In this document: in pieces, positions 60,866 through 64,000 of the stretch
How the letters are laid out: each line of letters opens with the position of its first letter
How positions within the stretch are numbered: position 1 is the first letter of the stretch
Assembly: GCF_022201045.2 (NCBI RefSeq)
Contig: NC_068563.1
Coordinates: 1,302,001-1,366,000 of the forward strand
Source of the DNA: Citrus sinensis
Taxonomy: Eukaryota > Streptophyta > Magnoliopsida > Sapindales > Rutaceae
Length of the DNA stretch: 64,000 bases
Direction of reading: 5' to 3'
The notes under the pieces: model-generated
Told to the model about the DNA's origin: nothing
Seen by the model: only the letters and a program-made list of their open reading frames with translations
The model's database searches: none
Translations under genes and position numbers: made by a program

Positions 60866-61351
60866 ATGGCATTCAGAATCCATTTATTCTCCCCCAAAAC
60901 CCTACTACAATCCCAAAACTTCCAAACCTATCCCAAAAGACCCAAAACCCAAATCCTCTGCGCCTCCAACAACAAGAAGAACAACAAGAAGCGCAGTGAT
61001 GCAGAGCTGGCATCAGATTTGGCAACAGAAGTGGGAAAAATAAACACCCATTTGGCCCAAAAAGAAGAAGCTATGAAGAAGAGCAAAGAATTGTTATTCA
61101 CTGAGTTTTGCCAGTACCTGGCTTTGGAACGAGATGAAGCGAAGAAGGAATGGAGGAAGATCGATGAGGATGAGAAGTGGGGTTTGGTTAAAAGGTTTGT
61201 TAATGAATGGAGCGACAATTTTCATCCATTGTCAGCTCGGTCTGTAAAGGATATGCTTGAAGAGTATTTGCATGATGAGAGGCAGCCTTCAAGTTCTGGG
61301 TTTGTTTTATTTCCTGGTTTAAAGAAAATTATGGGATTTTCACATGACTAA
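60866..61351 (+). CDS. Small conserved-looking, probably plastid-targeted protein of unknown function
   Basis: A single exon of 161 codons. The first ~35 residues lack acids and are rich in Ser, Thr, Lys, Arg, Gln and Pro, typical of a chloroplast transit peptide (possible cleavage after QILCAS). The mature part is highly charged and helical, with a coiled-coil-like stretch and an aromatic core (LFTEFCQYLAL, WRKIDEDEKWGLVKRFVNEW). It resembles a plant family of unknown function that I cannot name with certainty. The start ATG is at 60866. The MULE target duplication ends only 109 bp upstream, so the promoter or leader may have been altered. Codon use and an uninterrupted frame support a real gene. 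Confidence 0.75.
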   Translation: MAFRIHLFSPKTLLQSQNFQTYPKRPKTQILCASNNKKNNKKRSDAELASDLATEVGKINTHLAQKEEAMKKSKELLFTEFCQYLALERDEAKKEWRKIDEDEKWGLVKRFVNEWSDNFHPLSARSVKDMLEEYLHDERQPSSSGFVLFPGLKKIMGFSHD

Positions 61352-61359
61352 ATAGATTG

Positions 61360-62550
61360 ATTGGGTTGATTTTTGGGATGTTTTAGAAATTAGAACAATG
61401 AATTTCATGTAATTACAAGTTTATAATTTGTTATGGTGGTGAACAATTTGTATTTTATTTTATTTTTATTTTAACAATCCGTTTTCACAGTAATCTACAC
61501 ACATATATTTCTTTTTCCTTAAGAGTTCATTAAAACTGTGTTATCTAGTTGTCAGTGTAATTAGAATAATAACTTACAATAAATTTGATATTATTACAAT
61601 TGTGAATTTATTATTACTTTTAAGTTTTACATATTTTTTAAATCACCATTTCTTAAGACTATTGTGTACTCGATAACAATGTGCCATCTAAATTATCAGA
61701 TACATATAAATAGTTAGAAAAATTAGTGGATTCATATAATTACTAAAATTTTATTTTAAAATTTTAAATTAAAATATATTTGCTTATATATTAAAAATTG
61801 TATAGATTATCCTAATAATTTTATTTTATAAAAAAAATACAATAATTTTATATTTACTTCAAATTACATTATTTTCCCAAAAATATTCTAACAATTTTAA
61901 AATACATCTTTCCAATCTGCTCACTTAAATTGTTTAGGTTATTCGATACCTTTAATTCAAACTGTAAAAGGAATTGGTATTCTCCAATATCTTAAAGTAT
62001 ATGATTAGAGTATTACAATTGATTTTAGTACGTTGACAAAACCAAAATAAAAAAAAAAAAAAATCTACAAGTCATTATCTAATTTTAGAATGCTATTTTT
62101 TTTCATTTCTAACCATTGCTTGTATCAATCCATTCACTTAAATAACATGTGAGCGTTAATTAATATGCAAGTGTGAAACAACTTACAAATAGCATGCCCA
62201 AATTCCTTTGCATGCAAATTATGTTAGCATTCAAATGACATGTCACACCCCTTGCACAAAAATATTATTGTGCTTCCGATAAAGAGAACATCTTTGAAGA
62301 GACCTGATATTTGATTAATATCACCAGGGAGTGTAAAAAGAATCACAGCATTTTGATTCGGCCCTAAGCTAGAATAATAACTATATTGCAAGAAATTACT
62401 ATAACAGAAAAACCAGCTCGTTATATCTAATACAATTAGTCCTAAACTGAAGCATGGATTATAAAGAATTTCTATATACATGTAATCCACAAATGCAAAA
62501 TGCCCTTGTGATCGTTACCACCATAATTCAATTAAAAAAGAGAGATTATC
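61360..62550. other. Spacer between the small plastid-type gene and RMND5
   Basis: Convergent 3' regions and AT-rich sequence. No gene, RNA or clear repeat seen apart from a poly-A run near 62048. Confidence 0.55.
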
Positions 62551-62559
62551 TAAGGAATG

Positions 62560-63717
62560 TCAGAAATATAGCTGCCTGCACTGTGCAACCGAGGCATCGG
62601 CTGGACAATAAGGGCACTTGAATGATCTTGTGCTACTTTTTGACAGCTTCATTATCGATTGTTTGCAGAGAACATGCAGACATGGCATCAGCATTGGTGG
62701 ATTCTCCTCACTTGCTTGCTCTCTACTCACTGGACAAACAAATATCGAGTGGAACTGAAATTCCTTCCCTAGCTCCAGTGGCACCGGGAGCTGTTTCATT
62801 GCCTGCCACTCCTGCTTCTTGGCAGCCATTACATTTGCCAGCTTCAAGAGTGTGGGCAGTCCTTCCACTCCGGCTGCTATGGCAACAGTTAATGGACTCT
62901 GGTAGGACTGTCCCAAGAGACTGCAGAATTGCCGGGTCAGCTCCTCAGTCATGTTGTCCCAATGAGCAGGAATCAGTAACTCAGCATAAGGGGATTTTTC
63001 AAGTTTTCCAGCCCACAAGAGAGAACCCATAAGCTTCTGGATCTCATCCAAGTGGATGGAAGCAAAAGGTGCAAGGTGAGTTCTAGCATAAACGAGTGCA
63101 TCAGCACGACCTTTCTTTTGCAAGATCTCCACAAACTGTAGACGGTGCAGCTTCAGCTCCAGACTTGTAGAATTTTGCTTGAGAGCTTCACGGTTGGCAG
63201 AGATCCACTTAAGTGCAGGCTCGATGTTCTTAATCCTCACGGCCTCAAGTATCTGATACATCTCCAAGAACTGAGATCCTAGGGCAGATGCCTCTGGTTC
63301 TCCAGCCTCATTTACTAGGCAATCTCCTAAATCAAACAAGCCTTGCCTGTAAAGGTGACTTGCAATGATCTGATTCAGTATATGGTGGTCGAAATCAACA
63401 TTTCTATATGCCTTGGATATGTCAGGATTAAATACTTTCTCAAGCAGTTTCAAGTACTTGCTGAGATTTGAGTTTAATTCCTTCTGCGGACCTTCTAATT
63501 GGCTTTGCAGACCAATTGCATTCAGCTTGACTTTTAGCTCTGCAAGGATGGATTTCAGATCAATAGGGAAGCTGGTGTCATCAACCGACTGGATTTTTGT
63601 TAATGTCTGCTCAATTTCAAGTCCCACTTGATCAATTACTTCTTGGGATTTAGAGCAAGACAACTTTTGCTTCTTGGTGACACGATCAAATGCATCCTTT
63701 ACAGTACTTAGCTCCAT
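62560..63717 (-). CDS. RMND5: RMND5/GID2-like RING protein, CTLH E3 ubiquitin ligase subunit
   Basis: A single exon of 385 codons on the minus strand, start at 63717. A helical N-terminal part is followed by LisH/CTLH-type sequence (about 105-200, including HILNQIIASHLYRQGLFDLG) and a CRA region. A degenerate RING at the C-terminus (about 327-376) has metal-ligand candidates in FVCPVSREQ, MPCLHVLC and FKCPYCP. In yeast, Gid2/Rmd5 is the catalytic RING partner of Fyv10/Gid9 in the GID complex that degrades gluconeogenic enzymes. Plant relatives, for example At4g37880 as I recall, belong to the equivalent CTLH complex. The length and ending QCRQLYF fit the family. Its promoter and leader lie at the window edge. 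Confidence 0.93.
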   Translation of the reverse strand: MELSTVKDAFDRVTKKQKLSCSKSQEVIDQVGLEIEQTLTKIQSVDDTSFPIDLKSILAELKVKLNAIGLQSQLEGPQKELNSNLSKYLKLLEKVFNPDISKAYRNVDFDHHILNQIIASHLYRQGLFDLGDCLVNEAGEPEASALGSQFLEMYQILEAVRIKNIEPALKWISANREALKQNSTSLELKLHRLQFVEILQKKGRADALVYARTHLAPFASIHLDEIQKLMGSLLWAGKLEKSPYAELLIPAHWDNMTEELTRQFCSLLGQSYQSPLTVAIAAGVEGLPTLLKLANVMAAKKQEWQAMKQLPVPLELGKEFQFHSIFVCPVSREQASEENPPMLMPCLHVLCKQSIMKLSKSSTRSFKCPYCPADASVAQCRQLYF

Positions 63718-64000
63718 TTCTTATAAAAAATGAGAAGTTCCTGCAGAATGAAGAGGCATCATAATATGAGCCATGCCATGCATTATTCAAAATACACAGA
63801 AACACATGGCTATTATGTCAAGAATGTGAGAACCAAAGAGGATAAGAAAAGCACACTTCAAAATTACAATAAGCATGGTATAATTATCTATAATAAATAA
63901 ATAACAAAATCACATCTTCACTGGATATCTATCTTTTTCACAAGGTTGGGCTCATCTCAAGCTTTCTCGAGATCAGCGCTAAACTATTAAACACTTCTTC
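63718..64000. other. 5' region of the RMND5-like gene
   Basis: Presumed leader and promoter on the minus strand. It may include a leader intron. No further feature is seen before the window ends. Confidence 0.4.

Noticed and set aside
62622-63032. 136-codon plus-strand frame
   Set aside because: Antisense to the RMND5 coding exon, whose protein is clearly recognisable.

Overview
This window is nuclear DNA from a dicotyledonous plant. Genes have many short AT-rich introns with GT-AG (twice apparently GC-AG) borders. Intergenic DNA is very AT-rich with many microsatellites, and the proteins belong to land-plant families (GTE bromodomain factor, APO protein, TRICHOME BIREFRINGENCE-LIKE, CYSTM, plant PB1 proteins). 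The protein flavour suggests a woody rosid, perhaps Citrus, but I cannot prove the species. Exon borders below were assembled by hand from splice motifs, reading phase and recalled family sequence; every joined reading frame was checked to be a multiple of three.

Layout. 1-2.9 kb: AT-rich spacer with two MITE-like elements. 3.07-5.40 kb (+): CorA-like Mg2+ transporter. 7.39-10.64 kb (+): mitochondrial Hsp70. 10.7-16.4 kb: repeat-rich spacer with an inverted-repeat element, a duplicated segment and a 2-kb element built of a ~154-bp tandem repeat. 16.81-22.58 kb (+): POL5/MYBBP1A-like nucleolar protein, convergent with a GTE bromodomain gene at 24.04-25.84 kb (-). 30.6-32.2 kb (-): a small CYSTM gene and a broken tandem copy. 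38.40-39.92 kb (-): PB1-domain protein. 41.32-43.78 kb (-): phosphoglycerate-mutase-like protein. 46.25-48.2 kb (-): APO4-like protein. 50.20-52.62 kb (+): TBL protein with a MITE in intron 1. 53.61-60.75 kb: one end-to-end Mutator-like transposon (MULE). 60.87-61.35 kb (+): small plastid-type protein. 62.56-63.72 kb (-): RMND5/GID2-type RING protein of the CTLH ubiquitin ligase.

The genes are ordinary housekeeping and regulatory genes and do not form a pathway or cluster. Several have Arabidopsis counterparts that, as I recall, lie close together (At5g64420/64430/64460/64470 and At4g37880/37910), so this looks like a conserved gene block. The most notable object is the 7.14-kb MULE. It has long imperfect terminal inverted repeats, a perfect 9-bp target duplication, a mudrA-type transposase on one strand and, convergent to it, a multi-exon gene with DUF1985-like and Ulp1 (C48) protease parts. 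This is the Kaonashi/CUMULE architecture. Its coding frames are interrupted by six stop codons and, as far as I can trace, no frameshift. The element also carries a subterminal repeat (core TGTCGCACC) facing opposite ways at its two ends, and it sits about 110 bp upstream of the start codon of the next gene.
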